The notes under the pieces are model-generated. The model worked only from the letters and a program-made list of their open reading frames with translations. It was not told the DNA's origin and did not search any database. Of a DNA stretch of 64,000 bases, positions 45,679 to 53,957 are shown one piece after another; position 1 is the first letter of the stretch; each line of letters starts with the position of its first letter. Origin of the DNA: Telluria beijingensis (lineage in GTDB: Bacteria; Pseudomonadota; Gammaproteobacteria; Burkholderiales; Burkholderiaceae_D); contig NZ_CP132480.1 of the NCBI RefSeq assembly GCF_030770395.1, forward strand, positions 1,820,891 to 1,884,890. Reading direction: 5' to 3'. The position numbers and the translations under genes are program-made.

Positions 45679-46899
45679 ATGGAGTTGAAAGGCAAACGCA
45701 TCGTCCTGGGCCTGACCGGGGGTGTGGCCTGCTACAAGGCGGCCGAACTGTGCCGCGCCCTGGTCAAGCAGGGCGCCAGCGTGCAGGTGGTCATGACCGA
45801 GGCCGCGACGCATTTCATCGGCGCCGTCACCATGCAGGCCCTCTCGGGCCAGCCGGTCTACCTGGACCAGTGGGATGCGCGCATGGCCAACAATATGGCC
45901 CACATCGACCTGACCCGCCACGCGGACGCCATCCTGATCGCGCCCTGCTCGGCCGATTTCATGCGCAAGCTGGCGCACGGCGCCGCCGACGACCTGCTGT
46001 CGACCTTGTGCGTGGCGCGTCCGCGCCATGTGCCGCTGCACGTGGCGCCGGCGATGAACGTCGAGATGTGGGAAAACCCGGCCACTCAGCGCAACGTGAC
46101 GCAGCTGCGCGAGGACGGCATCTGCCTGTTCGGCCCCGGCTGCGGCTCGCAGGCCTGCGGCGAGACGGGTCTGGGCCGCATGCTGGAGGCCGAGGAACTG
46201 GTCGAAGAACTGATCGCCTCGTTCCAGCACAAGGTGCTGGCCGGACGGCGCGTGCTGATCACGGCCGGCCCGACCTTCGAACCGATCGACCCGGTGCGCG
46301 GCATCACCAATCTGTCGTCGGGCAAGATGGGTTATGCGCTGGCGCGCGCGGCGCGCGAGGCCGGCGCCGACGTGACCCTGGTCTCGGGCCCGGTGTCGCT
46401 CCCGACGCCGCACGGCGTGCGCCGCATCGACGTGCTGACCGCGCAGCAGATGCATGACGCCGTGATGGCGGGCGTGGAAGGCCAGCACGTGTTCATCGGC
46501 GTGGCCGCGGTGGCCGACTGGCGCGTGGCCAACGCTTCGGACCAGAAGATCAAGAAGACGGCGGACGGCGCGCCGCCGCAGCTCGAGTTCGCGCAGAACG
46601 CCGACATCCTGGCGTCGGTAGCCAACAAGGTGTCGCTGTCCGGCTGGCCCTATTGCGTGGGTTTCGCGGCCGAATCCGAGCAGCTGGAACAATACGGCGC
46701 CGCCAAGCGCGAGAAAAAAGGCATTCCCCTATTGGTGGGCAATATCGGCCACCAGACTTTCGGGCAGGATGACAATACCGTGATCCTGTTCGACGAGAGC
46801 GGCCAGACGGTGCTCGAACGGGCCAGCAAACTGACGCTGGCGCGCCAGCTGGTGTCCGAGATCGCCAAGCGCATCGAACAGCGCTCCCTGCTTACCTGA
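45679..46899 (+). CDS. coaBC: Phosphopantothenoylcysteine synthetase/decarboxylase CoaBC
   Basis: Bifunctional coenzyme A enzyme of 406 residues. The N-terminal CoaC flavoprotein part has GLTGGVACYKAAELCRAL, the active-site His segment NNMAHIDLTR, PAMNVEMWENP and the Cys segment ACGETGLGRM; the C-terminal CoaB part has LITAGPTFEPIDPVRGITNL, SSGKMGYALARAAREAGADV and GFAAESEQL. TAAGGAGA precedes the ATG at good spacing. Confidence 0.96.
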   Translation: MELKGKRIVLGLTGGVACYKAAELCRALVKQGASVQVVMTEAATHFIGAVTMQALSGQPVYLDQWDARMANNMAHIDLTRHADAILIAPCSADFMRKLAHGAADDLLSTLCVARPRHVPLHVAPAMNVEMWENPATQRNVTQLREDGICLFGPGCGSQACGETGLGRMLEAEELVEELIASFQHKVLAGRRVLITAGPTFEPIDPVRGITNLSSGKMGYALARAAREAGADVTLVSGPVSLPTPHGVRRIDVLTAQQMHDAVMAGVEGQHVFIGVAAVADWRVANASDQKIKKTADGAPPQLEFAQNADILASVANKVSLSGWPYCVGFAAESEQLEQYGAAKREKKGIPLLVGNIGHQTFGQDDNTVILFDESGQTVLERASKLTLARQLVSEIAKRIEQRSLLT

Positions 46900-46914
46900 A
46901 CCAGAAAAGAATCA

Positions 46915-47364
46915 ATGAAGAATATCGACCTCAAGATCCTCGACCCGCGCATGAAAGAACTGCTGCCGGCCTACGGCACGCCGGGCAGTGCGGGCCTCGA
47001 CCTGCGCGCCTGCCTCGATGCGCCGCTCACCATCGAGCCGGGGCAGACCGTGCTGGTGCCTACCGGCCTGGCCATCCACATCGGCGACCCGGGTTATGCC
47101 GCCATGATCCTGCCGCGCAGTGGGCTCGGCCATAAGAGCGGCATCGTTCTGGGCAATCTGGTAGGCTTGATCGACTCCGATTACCAGGGCCAGCTGATGG
47201 TCTCGACCTGGAATCGCAGCGCCACCACCTTCGTGCTGCAGCCGATGGACCGGCTGGCGCAGTTGATCGTGGTGCCGGTACTGCAGGTTGGCTTCAACGT
47301 GGTGGAGGAGTTCGCATCGAGCGACCGTGGCGCCGGAGGCTTCGGTAGCACCGGCAAACAATAA
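46915..47364 (+). CDS. dut: dUTP pyrophosphatase
   Basis: Trimeric dUTPase that hydrolyses dUTP to dUMP, keeping uracil out of DNA. The 149-residue length is normal. The five motifs are present: [44 protein letters not shown] and the C-terminal [11 protein letters not shown]. It starts 15 bases after coaBC. Confidence 0.97.
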   Translation: MKNIDLKILDPRMKELLPAYGTPGSAGLDLRACLDAPLTIEPGQTVLVPTGLAIHIGDPGYAAMILPRSGLGHKSGIVLGNLVGLIDSDYQGQLMVSTWNRSATTFVLQPMDRLAQLIVVPVLQVGFNVVEEFASSDRGAGGFGSTGKQ

Positions 47365-47382
47365 CAACTCGCGAGGAGGACC

Positions 47383-48486
47383 ATGATCCCAATGCACCGT
47401 CGTCAACAACTGCAGCGCTTCAAGTCCGCCGCGCTGGTCGCCGCCACCGCGGCCCTCCTCGCGGCCTGCAGCACGCCAGGGCCAATGCAATCGTCGACCA
47501 CGCCGGGCACGATCCCCGACCAGGTCCCCGGCAAGCCCGAGATCACGCCGCAGATCGCGGCGGCCGCCGACACGCTCACCCGCATGGCGACCCAGCACGA
47601 CCGCCTGTACCGGATCGCGGCCCCTCTCCTGATCGACAACGCCGAATTGTGCACCAAGCACGCGCGCAACCTGCTCGGCTTCACGGCCAAGAACCGTTAC
47701 TCGTATCCGGGCCAGTACAACGAGGCGGCCTGGGTGGCGCTGGGCATGGGCGAGCGCCTGCAGATCACCAATGTCCTCAATGGCAGCGGCGCGGCCAAGG
47801 CCGGCCTGCGCCAGGGCGATCGCCTGGTGGCGGTTGGCGGCACGCCACTGCCCGAAGGCCCGAACGCCCTCTCGCAACTCGGCGCCGCGATCGGCCCGAT
47901 CATGGCCAAGCAGGCGTCGCTGCCGCTGTCGATCGAGCGCAATGGCAATGGGCGCGACCTGACCGTCCCGGTCACCCGCGCCTGCGCCTTCGTGATCGAG
48001 CTGGGCAACGCCGACAACATCAACGCCTATGCCGACGGCACGCGCGTGATGGTCACCCGCGGCATGCTGGGCTTCGCCCAGAACGACGACGAACTGGCGT
48101 ATGTGGTGGCGCGCACGATGGCCCACAATATGCTGGGCCACGCGGCCACGCAGCGCAATGCGGCCACCATCGGCAGCATCATCGACAACCTCACCGCGAT
48201 CACGCCCGACACCTCGATGCTGATCGGCAGCGGCGGCATCAAGGCGATGCCGGTGGCCGACGACGTCGCGGCAGACCGCCTGGCCATCTACCTGCTGGCG
48301 CGCGCCGGCTACCGCATCGAAGGCGCTTCCGCCTTCTGGAAGCGACTGGCGGCCACGTATCCGGCGCGTATCCTCAATGGCCATACGGCGAACCACCCGT
48401 CGACCACGCAGCGCTTCGCGGCGATCGACAAGGCGGTGGCCGAGGTCAAGACCAAGAAGAGCGGCAAGAAACCGCTGGTGCCATAA
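47383..48486 (+). CDS. M48-like lipoprotein with embedded PDZ domain and lost zinc ligands (pseudoprotease)
   Basis: A 367-residue lipoprotein: signal peptide with lipobox LLAACS (Cys 29), a helical N-terminal part, a PDZ-like domain (about residues 105-195; ITNVLNGSGAAKAGLRQGDR), then an M48 peptidase-like region. Where M48 enzymes have HExxH in a context like VGHELAHNxLGH, this protein has VARTMAHNMLGH, with Arg 244 and Thr 245 replacing His and Glu. Where the third ligand is expected (EAD) it has AAD at 296-298, followed by a family-like LARAGY. Only the second His (248) remains, so proteolysis by the usual mechanism is unlikely. AGGAGG precedes the ATG. It lies 18 bases after dut. Confidence 0.82.
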   Translation: MIPMHRRQQLQRFKSAALVAATAALLAACSTPGPMQSSTTPGTIPDQVPGKPEITPQIAAAADTLTRMATQHDRLYRIAAPLLIDNAELCTKHARNLLGFTAKNRYSYPGQYNEAAWVALGMGERLQITNVLNGSGAAKAGLRQGDRLVAVGGTPLPEGPNALSQLGAAIGPIMAKQASLPLSIERNGNGRDLTVPVTRACAFVIELGNADNINAYADGTRVMVTRGMLGFAQNDDELAYVVARTMAHNMLGHAATQRNAATIGSIIDNLTAITPDTSMLIGSGGIKAMPVADDVAADRLAIYLLARAGYRIEGASAFWKRLAATYPARILNGHTANHPSTTQRFAAIDKAVAEVKTKKSGKKPLVP

Positions 48487-48501
48487 GCCATGGCGTGGGC
48501 G

Positions 48502-48549
48502 GCCCACGCCGGTCGCCCACGCCGGTCGCCCACGCCGGTCGCGCACGCC
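48502..48549. repeat. 13-bp tandem repeat, about 3.7 copies
   Basis: GCCCACGCCGGTC is repeated exactly at 48502, 48515 and 48528, with a partial fourth copy (GCGCACGCC) to 48549. It lies between the M48-like gene and the XdhC-like gene and is a likely site of slippage. Confidence 0.85.
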
Positions 48550-48624
48550 GCTTTCGGCGTCCGCGCCGCTTTTCTTGTACGATTGTCCATCTCGCACTCA
48601 ATGCCGCCCTGCGGCCGCACGACC

Positions 48625-49620
48625 ATGGACAGCATCGACCTCGACGTACTGAAGACCTGCGCCGCCTGGCTCGACAAGGGCCAGCGCTGCCAGCTGGTCA
48701 CGGTGAACAAGACCTGGGGCTCGAGCCCGCGCCCGGTCGGCGCCATGCTCGCCATCTGCGAGGACGGGCAAGTGGTCGGCTCGGTCTCGGGCGGCTGCAT
48801 CGAGGACGACCTGATCGCCCGCGTGCGCGACAACGGCATCGAGATCGACCACCCCGAGATCGTCAGCTATGGCATCAGCGCCGACGAGGCCCACCGTTTC
48901 GGCCTGCCCTGCGGCGGCACCATCGAACTGGCGGTCGAACCGCTGTCGATCGAGAGCCGCATCCCCGAACTGCTGGCGCGCCTGGACGGGGGCGAGCTGG
49001 TCGAACGCCGCATCGAACTGGCGACCGGCAGCGTGACGCTCGCACCGGCGGCGGCCAGCGCCATCCAGCGCATCGAGGACGGCGTGCTGCACACGCTGCA
49101 CGGCCCGCGCTGGCGCCTGTACATCATCGGCGCCGGCCCGCTGTCGCGCTTCCTGGCCACGATCGCGGCCGGCATGGATTACCGCGTCACCGTGTGCGAC
49201 CCGCGCGAGGAATACCGCAGCGGCTTTGCCATCCCCGGCGTGTCGCTGGTGCACGCCATGCCCGACGACCTGGTGCTCGAGGCGAAGCTCGATGCGCGCA
49301 GCGCCGTGGTGGCGCTGACGCACGATCCCAAGCTGGACGACCTGGCGCTGATGGAGGCGCTCAAGTCCGACGCCTTCTACGTGGGCGCCATCGGCTCGCG
49401 CGCCAACAATGCCAAGCGGCGCGAACGGCTCAAGCTGTTCGACCTCACCGACGCCGAACTGGCGCGCCTGCACGGCCCGATCGGCATCTATATCGGCAGC
49501 AAGACGCCGGCCGAGATCGCGATCTCGATCATGGCCGAGATGACGGCCGTGAAGAACGCGGTGCCGCAGCAGATGCTGGTGCCGCATGCGGCGGCGCTGA
49601 CGCTGGTAAACGCGGCCTGA
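48625..49620 (+). CDS. XdhC/CoxI-family protein
   Basis: XdhC-family proteins bind, sulfurate or deliver molybdenum cofactor for xanthine dehydrogenase-type enzymes. The ATG at 48625 (MDSIDLDVLKTCAAWLDKGQ) gives 331 residues; an ATG at 48601 is also possible. The N-terminal XdhC/CoxI domain has TWGSSPRPVGAMLAI and GSVSGGCIEDDLIA; the C-terminal Rossmann-type XdhC domain has YIIGAGPLSRFLATIA and YVGAIGSRANNAKRRERL. No xdhA/xdhB is adjacent, so the target enzyme is unknown. It is bracketed by two short tandem repeats. Confidence 0.88.
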   Translation: MDSIDLDVLKTCAAWLDKGQRCQLVTVNKTWGSSPRPVGAMLAICEDGQVVGSVSGGCIEDDLIARVRDNGIEIDHPEIVSYGISADEAHRFGLPCGGTIELAVEPLSIESRIPELLARLDGGELVERRIELATGSVTLAPAAASAIQRIEDGVLHTLHGPRWRLYIIGAGPLSRFLATIAAGMDYRVTVCDPREEYRSGFAIPGVSLVHAMPDDLVLEAKLDARSAVVALTHDPKLDDLALMEALKSDAFYVGAIGSRANNAKRRERLKLFDLTDAELARLHGPIGIYIGSKTPAEIAISIMAEMTAVKNAVPQQMLVPHAAALTLVNAA

Positions 49621-49622
49621 CG

Positions 49623-49654
49623 CCTGACGCCTGACACCTGACACCTGACACCTG
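49623..49654. repeat. 7-bp tandem repeat, about 4.6 copies
   Basis: CCTGACG, then CCTGACA three times, then CCTG, starting 3 bases after the XdhC-like stop codon. Likely slippage-generated. Confidence 0.8.
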
Positions 49655-49655
49655 C

Positions 49656-49756
49656 CGTGGGGTGGACGGCTTTGCCGTCCACGCGTTCAACGACAGCATG
49701 CACTGCCACATGGCATCCGCGAGTTGGACGCGTGGACGGCGAGCCGTCCACCCCAC
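49656..49756. repeat. Family A REP pair (GGGGTGGACGGC subtype)
   Basis: 49656-49691 (CGTGGGGTGGACGGC, loop TTT, GCCGTCCACGCGTTCAAC) and 49724-49756 (TTGGACGCGTGGACGGC, GA, GCCGTCCACCCCA) in opposite orientation, 32 bases apart. They share the ACGCGTTCAA-type tail with the units near the RAYT but have a GGGGTGGACGG head. Confidence 0.8.
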
Positions 49757-49820
49757 ATTGACATCTCCTGTCGAATTCAAAAGCAAGGAGCGGCGAGCAG
49801 GAAAATCCCACCCCTGCCAC

Positions 49821-49853
49821 AATGGCCTGTTAGCTGACAGGCCATTCTTTTTC
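49821..49853 (+). terminator. Intrinsic terminator touching the EamA gene start
   Basis: Perfect 10-bp stem (AATGGCCTGT, loop TAGCTG, ACAGGCCATT) followed by CTTTTTC: the best rho-independent terminator in the window on this strand. It ends only 5 bases before the ATG at 49859. It should stop transcription from the XdhC-like gene. Confidence 0.8.
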
Positions 49854-49858
49854 TATCG

Positions 49859-50764
49859 ATGAACACCGCGAACATGCTGCGCCTGGTGGCGCTGGCCGCC
49901 ATCTGGGGCGGCTCCTTCCTTTTCATGCGCATCTCCGCGCCCGTGCTCGGTCCGGCGGTGCTGATCGAATACCGGCTCGCGTTCGCGGCGCTGTTCCTCG
50001 CGCTGGTGGGCTGGGTGCTGTCCCGGCGCGGCAAGGGCGCAGCGCTGGGCGTGCGGCGGCACTGGAAGCATTACCTGATCCTGGGCGTGTTCAACTCGGC
50101 CCTGCCCTTCATGCTGTTCGCCTTCGCCGCGCGCACGCTGTCGGCCTCGGTGCTGGCGGTGCTGAACGCCACCGCGCCGCTGTGGGGCGCGCTGGTGGGA
50201 GCCGTGTGGGCGCGCCAGCCGGTGTCCCCGCGCGGCGCCCTCGGGCTGCTGCTCGGCGCCGGCGGCGTGGCGCTGCTGGTGGGCTTCGACCACGCGACCG
50301 AACGTCCGGGCGCCGGCCTGGCGGTGTGCGCGACCCTGGCCGCCGCCTTCAGCTACAGCATCGCCAGCCAGTACGCCAAGTCCGCACCCAGCGTGGCGCC
50401 CTTCGCCAACGCGCACGGCTCGATGTGGGCCGGCGCCATCGTGGTGCTGCCGCTGGTGCCCTTCATGCCGTCGCCTGGCGCGCCGACCATTGGCATCATG
50501 GGCGCCGTGCTGGCGCTGGGCGTGGTGTGCAGCGGCATCGCCTACATCATCTACTTCAAGCTGATCGAGGAAGTCGGCACTACCTCGGCGCTGACCGTGA
50601 CCTTCCTGAGTCCCATCTTCGGCATCCTGTGGGGCGCGCTGTTCCTGCACGAGGTGATCGGGTGGCACACCATCGTCGGCTCGGCCATCGTGCTGCTCGG
50701 GACCGCGCTGGTGACCGGCTTCAAGCCGCGCTTCATGCGCGCGGCGCCTGCGGCAGGCAAGTGA
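49859..50764 (+). CDS. EamA/DMT-family transporter
   Basis: Inner-membrane drug/metabolite transporter with ten predicted helices and two EamA repeats (LVALAAIWGGSFLFMRISAP; then VCATLAAAFSYSIASQYAKS and SGIAYIIYFKLIEEVGTTSA), 301 residues. The substrate is unknown. The ATG at 49859 has no Shine-Dalgarno sequence; it sits directly after a terminator hairpin. A second ATG at 49874 also lacks one. The stop overlaps the next gene (TGA/ATG at 50762-50766), so the two are coupled. Confidence 0.88.
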   Translation: MNTANMLRLVALAAIWGGSFLFMRISAPVLGPAVLIEYRLAFAALFLALVGWVLSRRGKGAALGVRRHWKHYLILGVFNSALPFMLFAFAARTLSASVLAVLNATAPLWGALVGAVWARQPVSPRGALGLLLGAGGVALLVGFDHATERPGAGLAVCATLAAAFSYSIASQYAKSAPSVAPFANAHGSMWAGAIVVLPLVPFMPSPGAPTIGIMGAVLALGVVCSGIAYIIYFKLIEEVGTTSALTVTFLSPIFGILWGALFLHEVIGWHTIVGSAIVLLGTALVTGFKPRFMRAAPAAGK

Positions 50765-51654
50765 TGGAGACGACCCTGCCCCTGCCGCCGGGCTATCGTA
50801 TCGCCGATCTCGTCGCCTTCCATGGGCGCGACCCCGAGGCCGTGGCCGAACGGGCCGGCCCGGACGGACTGCGCAAGGGCGTGCTGCTCGACGGCGTGCC
50901 GACCCTGCTCGATATCCGTTTCGACGGCCAGCTGGCGCGCTGCCGCATCGATCACGATGGGCCGGCCATGCCCGCGCTGCAGGCGCTGGCCCAGGAGGCG
51001 CTGCTGAACGTGCTGGGCCTGCGCATCGACCCGGCCCCCTTCGCCGCCTTCGCCCAGGACGATCCCGTGCTCGGCCCCGTGCTCGCGCGCCAGCCGGGCC
51101 TGCGCATCGTGCAATCGGCCACCGTGTTCGAGGCACTGACCTGGGCCATCATCGGCCAGCAGATCAACCTGCGCTTCGCGATCGCGCTGCGCCGCACCCT
51201 GATCCAGCTGGCCGGCCGCCCGCATTCGTGCGGCCTGCTGTGCTATCCGGAAGCGCCGGACGTTGCCCGCCTTGCTCTTGAAGACCTGACCAGCCGCAAA
51301 TTTTCGGCCGCGAAAGCGGAGACCGTGCTGCGCGTGGCGCGCATGGCGGTCGACGGCAGCCTGCGCCTGGACCGCACACGCGACGCCGCCCAGGTCAGCC
51401 AGGAACTGCTGGCGATCAAGGGGATCGGCCCCTGGACCGTCAATTACGTGCTGCTGCGCGGCTATGGCTACCCGGACTGTTCGCTCGAAGGCGACGTGGC
51501 CGTGCGCGCCGCCCTGCACAATCTGACGGGCAGCACGGCGCGGCCGACCTTGCTGGAAGCCCAGCGCCTGCTGGCGCGTTATGCGCCGCATCGGACCATG
51601 GCGGCGGCTTACCTGTGGGCCAGCCTGGGCGACAAATCGACACCGGTTGAATGA
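50764..51654 (+). CDS. DNA-3-methyladenine glycosylase II (AlkA-like)
   Basis: HhH-GPD base-excision repair glycosylase that removes alkylated bases, 296 residues. An AlkA-type N-terminal domain is followed by the helical domain (FEALTWAIIGQQINLRFAIA), the helix-hairpin-helix LLAIKGIGPWTVNYVLLRGY and the catalytic Asp region DCSLEGDVAVRAAL. The ATG overlaps the EamA stop. No Ada regulator is adjacent. Confidence 0.9.
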   Translation: METTLPLPPGYRIADLVAFHGRDPEAVAERAGPDGLRKGVLLDGVPTLLDIRFDGQLARCRIDHDGPAMPALQALAQEALLNVLGLRIDPAPFAAFAQDDPVLGPVLARQPGLRIVQSATVFEALTWAIIGQQINLRFAIALRRTLIQLAGRPHSCGLLCYPEAPDVARLALEDLTSRKFSAAKAETVLRVARMAVDGSLRLDRTRDAAQVSQELLAIKGIGPWTVNYVLLRGYGYPDCSLEGDVAVRAALHNLTGSTARPTLLEAQRLLARYAPHRTMAAAYLWASLGDKSTPVE

Positions 51655-51680
51655 TGCGTGGGCGGCGGCCGGCCATCGCC

Positions 51681-52100
51681 TTAATTCCAGCGCGGCAAGC
51701 CCTCGAACTGCTGCGCACCCTCACCCGAAAACCGGATCAGCTCGGCCAGCGGCACGGTGGCCAGGTTGTCGCATCCATAGTGTCCACCGAGCGCGCTGGG
51801 AATCTTGAGACAGTATTTGCGGCCCTCGGTGAGCGGCCCCAGTGCGGCCTCGGCCAGGCGCACGGCCTCGGGCATATACCAGTCGTTGAGGAAATCCTGG
51901 TTGTAGGCAAGCGCATCGAGCGCGGCGCGGCTGCGGGCCAGCGGTTCGCACACCAGTTCTTGCGGACGCAGGCACCAGAAATGGTCGTCCTCGTCGCGGA
52001 TGATGAGGTTGCCGAAGGCATTGGCGCCGAGCACTTCGACGGCGCTCATGCCGACCCAGCCCCAGGCCTCGTTGATGTCGTCTACATCGATCATGGTCAT
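51681..52100 (-). CDS. DUF1851 (Tdi1-like) protein
   Basis: A 139-residue protein of the DUF1851 type, the domain found at the C terminus of the type VI secretion immunity protein Tdi1. Family-like segments are WGWVGMSAVEVLGANAFGNL, FWCLRPQELVCEPLA, FLNDWYMPEAVRLAEAALGP and YCLKIPSALGGHYGCDNLAT. AGGGGCG precedes the ATG. No T6SS effector, VgrG or PAAR gene is nearby, so an immunity role is only a possibility. It is convergent with the AlkA-like gene. Confidence 0.75.
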   Translation of the reverse strand: MTMIDVDDINEAWGWVGMSAVEVLGANAFGNLIIRDEDDHFWCLRPQELVCEPLARSRAALDALAYNQDFLNDWYMPEAVRLAEAALGPLTEGRKYCLKIPSALGGHYGCDNLATVPLAELIRFSGEGAQQFEGLPRWN

Positions 52101-52243
52101 CGCCCCTGAATGTGACTATGGCGCATGCGCGCGGCGGTTCGCAGGGTTGGACCGGCTGGGCTTGCGTGCATTGCAGCAGAGGCGCGGGGGTTTGACCTGC
52201 GTCGAGGCCGTTAAGACCAGGAAAGAAATCGCCATAATGTGGC

Positions 52244-52285
52244 GCAAAAACGAAAAGGCCGCTGACTCTTGCGAATCAACGGCCT
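52244..52285 (-). terminator. Intrinsic terminator of tRNA-fMet
   Basis: On the minus strand AGGCCGTTGA, a 10-base loop and TCAGCGGCCT (one G-U pair) are followed by TTTCGTTTTTG. It begins 7 bases after the tRNA 3' end. Confidence 0.82.
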
Positions 52286-52292
52286 CGAATTC

Positions 52293-52369
52293 TGGTTGCG
52301 GGGACAGGATTTGAACCTGTGACCTTCGGGTTATGAGCCCGACGAGCTGCCAGACTGCTCCACCCCGCG
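52293..52369 (-). tRNA. Initiator tRNA-fMet (CAU anticodon)
   Basis: A 77-base tRNA with encoded CCA. On the minus strand it starts CGCGGGGTGGAGCAG and ends with CCCCGCAACCA. The anticodon loop is GGGCTCATAACCC. It has the bacterial initiator marks: a C1-A72 mismatch at the end of the acceptor stem and three G-C pairs at the base of the anticodon stem. The T-loop GGTTCAAATCC is normal. Confidence 0.97.
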
Positions 52370-52382
52370 TCTGATGAAATGA

Positions 52383-52411
52383 ATTATACGCCTGTTCGCC
52401 TTATTAGGCAA
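52383..52411 (-). promoter_or_regulatory. Promoter of tRNA-fMet
   Basis: On the minus strand TTGCCT (52406-52411), a 17-base spacer and a perfect TATAAT (52383-52388), ending 13 bases before the tRNA 5' end. Confidence 0.8.
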
Positions 52412-52534
52412 ATGCAATACTGCGGCCATGTGCGATTGCAACACGATATATCTCATGGTCGCGGCCAAAAACAGCGCCGGACCACGCCCCCGCCCCCGCC
52501 CTACCGGCCCCGCATTCGGTGTAAAGTAAGGGCA

Positions 52535-53137
52535 ATGCCAATTCGTCACACGACTATGAAATTCTGCTCCGAGTGCGCCCATCCCGTCGCGCTGGCCATT
52601 CCCGAAGGCGACAACCGGCCGCGCTACGTCTGCACCCATTGCAACACCATCCATTACCAGAATCCGAAACTCGTCGTCGGCTCCATTCCCGTCTGGGAAC
52701 AGGACGGCCAGGTCCAGGTCTTGCTGTGCAAGCGCGCGATCGAGCCCCGCTATGGCTACTGGACCTTGCCGGCCGGTTTCATGGAAAACGAGGAGACCAC
52801 CGAGCAGGCCGCCGTGCGCGAAACCGAGGAAGAAGCCGGCGCCAATGTCGAACTGGGCCCGCTGTTCACCCTGCTGAACGTGGCCCACGTGCACCAGGTC
52901 CACCTGTTCTACCGGGCGCGCCTGCGCGACCTCGATTTCGCGGCCGGCATCGAGAGCCTCGACGTGCAACTCTTCACGCAAGACCAGATCCCCTGGGACG
53001 ACCTCGCCTTCCCCACCATCCGCACCACGCTGGAACTGTTCTTCGCCGACCGGATCAAAGTGCGCGAGGGCGGCGACTATGGCTTTCACAGCCGCGACAT
53101 CCATCGCCCGATGATCGCCCCACGCGAACCGGACTGA
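52535..53137 (+). CDS. NUDIX hydrolase with zinc ribbon (NudC-like)
   Basis: A 200-residue NUDIX pyrophosphohydrolase. An N-terminal four-Cys zinc ribbon (CSECAHP and [12 protein letters not shown]) is followed by the Nudix box ([20 protein letters not shown] with AGA). I use the ATG at 52535 because AAGGG lies upstream; the family usually begins at MKFCSEC (52556), which has no ribosome binding site, so the start is uncertain. The substrate is unknown. The aat start follows after one base. Confidence 0.88.
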   Translation: MPIRHTTMKFCSECAHPVALAIPEGDNRPRYVCTHCNTIHYQNPKLVVGSIPVWEQDGQVQVLLCKRAIEPRYGYWTLPAGFMENEETTEQAAVRETEEEAGANVELGPLFTLLNVAHVHQVHLFYRARLRDLDFAAGIESLDVQLFTQDQIPWDDLAFPTIRTTLELFFADRIKVREGGDYGFHSRDIHRPMIAPREPD

Positions 53138-53138
53138 C

Positions 53139-53894
53139 ATGATTCCCTGGCTCGAGACCGATACGCCGTTTCCCGACGTGTCCAAGGCTTTGACGGTCGA
53201 GGCGCCGGGCCTGCTCGCGGCCGGCGCCGACCTGTCGCCGCCGCGCCTGCTGCAAGCCTACCGCAACGGCATCTTTCCCTGGTTTTCCGAAGGCCAGCCG
53301 ATCCTCTGGTGGAGCACCGATCCGCGCATGGTCCTGTACACGGCCGACTTCAAGGTCAGCGACAGCCTGGCCAAGACCCTGCGCAAGGTCGAGCGCAGCC
53401 GCCAGGACGGCGGCCGCTGGGACGTCCGCTTCGACAGCGCCTTCGGCGACGTCATGCGCGCCTGCGCCGCGCCGCGCCGCGACGGACCCGGCACCTGGAT
53501 CTCGGATGAGATCATCGACGGCTACTCAGGCCTGCACGCGCTCGGCTACGCCCACTCGTCCGAAGTCTGGCTCGACGGCGAACTGGTCGGCGGCGCCTAT
53601 GGCGTATGCATCGGCCGCATGTTCTATGGCGAATCGATGTTCGCACGCGTGTCCGACGCGTCCAAGGTCGCGCTAGCTTACCTGGTAGCCTTCCTGCGCA
53701 AGCACGGCGTGCGGATGATCGATTGCCAGCAGGAGACCGGCCACCTGGCCTCGCTCGGCGCCGCGCCGATTCCGCGCAGCCGCTTCCTGGAACACCTGCG
53801 CGCGGCCATTGCCGAGCCGCCCATCGATGCCTGGCGGGTTGCGCCGCCGCTCGACAGGCTCCATCCCTTGCCCGCGGCACCGTTGGATGGCTAA
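53139..53894 (+). CDS. aat: Leucyl/phenylalanyl-tRNA--protein transferase
   Basis: Adds Leu or Phe from tRNA to proteins with N-terminal Arg or Lys, marking them for ClpSAP degradation. The 251-residue protein has the family segments [60 protein letters not shown] and [14 protein letters not shown]. It is one base after the NUDIX gene and 63 bases before bpt. Confidence 0.96.
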   Translation: MIPWLETDTPFPDVSKALTVEAPGLLAAGADLSPPRLLQAYRNGIFPWFSEGQPILWWSTDPRMVLYTADFKVSDSLAKTLRKVERSRQDGGRWDVRFDSAFGDVMRACAAPRRDGPGTWISDEIIDGYSGLHALGYAHSSEVWLDGELVGGAYGVCIGRMFYGESMFARVSDASKVALAYLVAFLRKHGVRMIDCQQETGHLASLGAAPIPRSRFLEHLRAAIAEPPIDAWRVAPPLDRLHPLPAAPLDG

Positions 53895-53957
53895 CGGTGG
53901 CGCAGGCGGGTTTTCGCTAGAATAGGTCCATCACACGTCGTCTCGAGAGTTCTTTGC

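Noticed and set aside
48502..48549. Possible CRISPR-like array
   Set aside because: Units of 13 bp are directly tandem with no spacers, and no cas genes are present; it is a simple tandem repeat.
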